From NCBI GenBank assembly GCA_002901265.1, contig PPHI01000082.1, positions 1-64,000 on the forward strand: a stretch of 64,000 bases of DNA, written 5' to 3'. The notes under the pieces were generated by a model that was given only the letters and a program-made list of their open reading frames with translations, did not search any database and was not told the DNA's origin. Shown one piece after another: positions 63,001 through 64,000 of the stretch. This DNA is from Rhodopirellula baltica (GTDB lineage Bacteria > Planctomycetota > Planctomycetia > Pirellulales > Pirellulaceae). The translations under genes were made by a program, and so were the position numbers. Every line of letters starts with the position of its first letter. The stretch's first letter is position 1.

Positions 63001-63924
63001 CTACTTCTGTCCGGATTCGAGTGCCAATCGCAATTGCCCACCGCTCTGCCGCAGTCGCTCACGCGCTTGGATTGCCGACACGGAACATCGGGCACTGACG
63101 ATGGCCGTTTTCAATTCGCCGTCACAGCGATCAAGAACCGCTTGCGATTCTTCGTTCGATAGCCCAGTTAAACGAGACATCAATCGGCGAGTCCGCGCGA
63201 CCAATTTTGCATTGGACGCACGCAGGTCGACCATCAGGTTGCCGTAGGTTTTGCCAAGCCGAACCATCGTTCCAGTGGTCAGCATATTGAGAACCATTTT
63301 GGTCGCCGTCCCTGCTTTCATCCGAGTCGAACCGCTGATCAGTTCCGGCCCAACGACTGGCGTGATCATCCATTCTGCAGCCTCGGCAAGCGGAGAGTTT
63401 TCGTTGCAAGCCAAACCAATCGTCGACGCGCCCAACGATCGAGCATAGGCAACCGCACCGATCACATACGGCGTCCTACCGCTGGATGCGATCCCGACCA
63501 AGACGTCTCCTTTGCAAAAGCCGATCTGGCGGAGGTCGTCGGCACCTCGCTCGGGTAGATCTTCGATGCCTTCCGCCGCACGCCGCAATGCCGAATCACC
63601 ACCAGCGATCAGACCGATCACCATTTCCGGAGGGGTGCTAAAGGTCGGCGGGCACTCCGACGCATCAAGTACACCCAAACGCCCTGATGTCCCGGCACCG
63701 ACGTAGACGAGTCGACCGCCGCTACGGATTCGATCGCTAATGATTTCGATCGCCTGGGCAATCGCTGCCTCTTCTTTGCCGACGGCATCGGCGATCATCG
63801 CATCTTCGCGATTAAACAGTCGGACCAGTTCAATGGGAGAGAGCGTGTCGATCGATTCCGATCGCGGATTAACACGTTCGGTCGTCAATAGCTCTAGCTG
63901 CTGGTCGATGGGGAGATCGTCCAT
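63001..63924 (-). CDS. murQ: N-acetylmuramic acid 6-phosphate etherase
   Basis: The 307-residue SIS-domain enzyme cleaves MurNAc-6-P to GlcNAc-6-P and D-lactate. The active-site segment LVYVGAGTSGRLGVLDASE includes the catalytic Glu90, and the SIS loop VLVGIASSGRTPYVIGA and SGSTRMKAGTATKMVLNML are conserved. The C-terminal helix pair is present. It is followed directly by the kinase gene, which points to muropeptide or amino-sugar recycling. The gene starts 76 bases from the window edge, so upstream genes are not seen. Confidence 0.95.
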   Translation of the reverse strand: MDDLPIDQQLELLTTERVNPRSESIDTLSPIELVRLFNREDAMIADAVGKEEAAIAQAIEIISDRIRSGGRLVYVGAGTSGRLGVLDASECPPTFSTPPEMVIGLIAGGDSALRRAAEGIEDLPERGADDLRQIGFCKGDVLVGIASSGRTPYVIGAVAYARSLGASTIGLACNENSPLAEAAEWMITPVVGPELISGSTRMKAGTATKMVLNMLTTGTMVRLGKTYGNLMVDLRASNAKLVARTRRLMSRLTGLSNEESQAVLDRCDGELKTAIVSARCSVSAIQARERLRQSGGQLRLALESGQK

Positions 63925-64000
63925 TTACGAGATGCCGGCGAAAAATACGGTGCGGGGAAAAGCGGTATGATAGCCGCCACGCTTTTCCGTCCCACCTGCC

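Noticed and set aside
1-64000. Insertion sequences, prophage or integrated plasmid
   Set aside because: No transposase, integrase, phage structural gene or tRNA-bounded attachment site was recognised.

Overview
The window reads as chromosomal DNA of a marine planctomycete of the Rhodopirellula/Pirellulaceae type. This is inferred from content, not from a search. It carries DUF1549/DUF1553 cytochrome proteins paired with DUF1501 proteins, a DUF1559 pseudopilin with the H-x9-DG ending, giant secreted haem and beta-propeller proteins, an N-terminal NPYAAP-type membrane protein, an unusually long ribosomal protein L17 and a bacterial microcompartment (BMC) locus of the Planctomycetes/Verrucomicrobia type. 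Many genes lack a strong Shine-Dalgarno sequence, so several starts are judgement calls and are marked as such.

Layout. About 0.5-8.7 kb: small stress-type genes (a ferritin-like DUF892 protein), a membrane protein, a DUF1549/DUF1553 gene broken by a frameshift and followed by its DUF1501 partner, an APH-like/P-loop kinase fusion and a truncated haemoglobin. About 8.8-12.7 kb: a sodium/solute symporter, a stand-alone M41-like HEAGH protein and a DUF1559 pseudopilin-like protein. About 12.8-28.2 kb: large secreted redox proteins, namely a five-CxxCH DUF1080/PA14 protein overlapping a beta-propeller dehydrogenase-like gene, a second DUF1501/DUF1549 pair on the minus strand, and a 1564-residue FG-GAP/propeller/HEAT/cytochrome protein. 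Between the last two lie a 66-residue gene with its own terminator and a 134-bp-period palindromic repeat. About 28.4-33.2 kb: an SseB-like protein, a YcxB-like membrane protein, a malto-oligosyltrehalose trehalohydrolase and a Gly/Tyr/Pro-rich secreted protein.

About 33.6-43.6 kb is the BMC locus. A DeoR regulator leads a compact plus-strand run: PduL phosphotransacylase, two BMC-H shell proteins, acetate kinase, BMC-P, CoA-acylating aldehyde dehydrogenase, BMC-P, an uncharacterised 196-residue protein, BMC-P, class II aldolase, and lactate/malate dehydrogenase-like protein. A short-chain dehydrogenase is divergent across a 343-bp regulatory gap. This matches the planctomycetal organelle described for L-fucose/L-rhamnose use. 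The aldolase would make lactaldehyde, which is oxidised inside the shell to lactyl-CoA, lactyl-phosphate and then lactate with ATP, while the dehydrogenase may recycle NAD+. Three 37-bp repeats close the locus.

About 43.9-54.1 kb is housekeeping: a PfkB-family kinase, proS, aroK, a frameshifted TIM-barrel isomerase-like gene, a Nudix hydrolase, trxA, thyA-folA, and rpsM-rpsK-rpoA-rplQ (without rpsD) ending in a clear intrinsic terminator. About 54.2-64 kb: 6-phosphogluconolactonase, an acetyltransferase, a sigma factor overlapping a membrane-protein gene, a DUF4832 protein, a 92-residue unknown, an 825-residue Pro/Ala-rich protein, a methyltransferase-like protein, and a kinase next to murQ that suggests amino-sugar recycling. 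No rRNA, tRNA, CRISPR array, insertion sequence or prophage was recognised.
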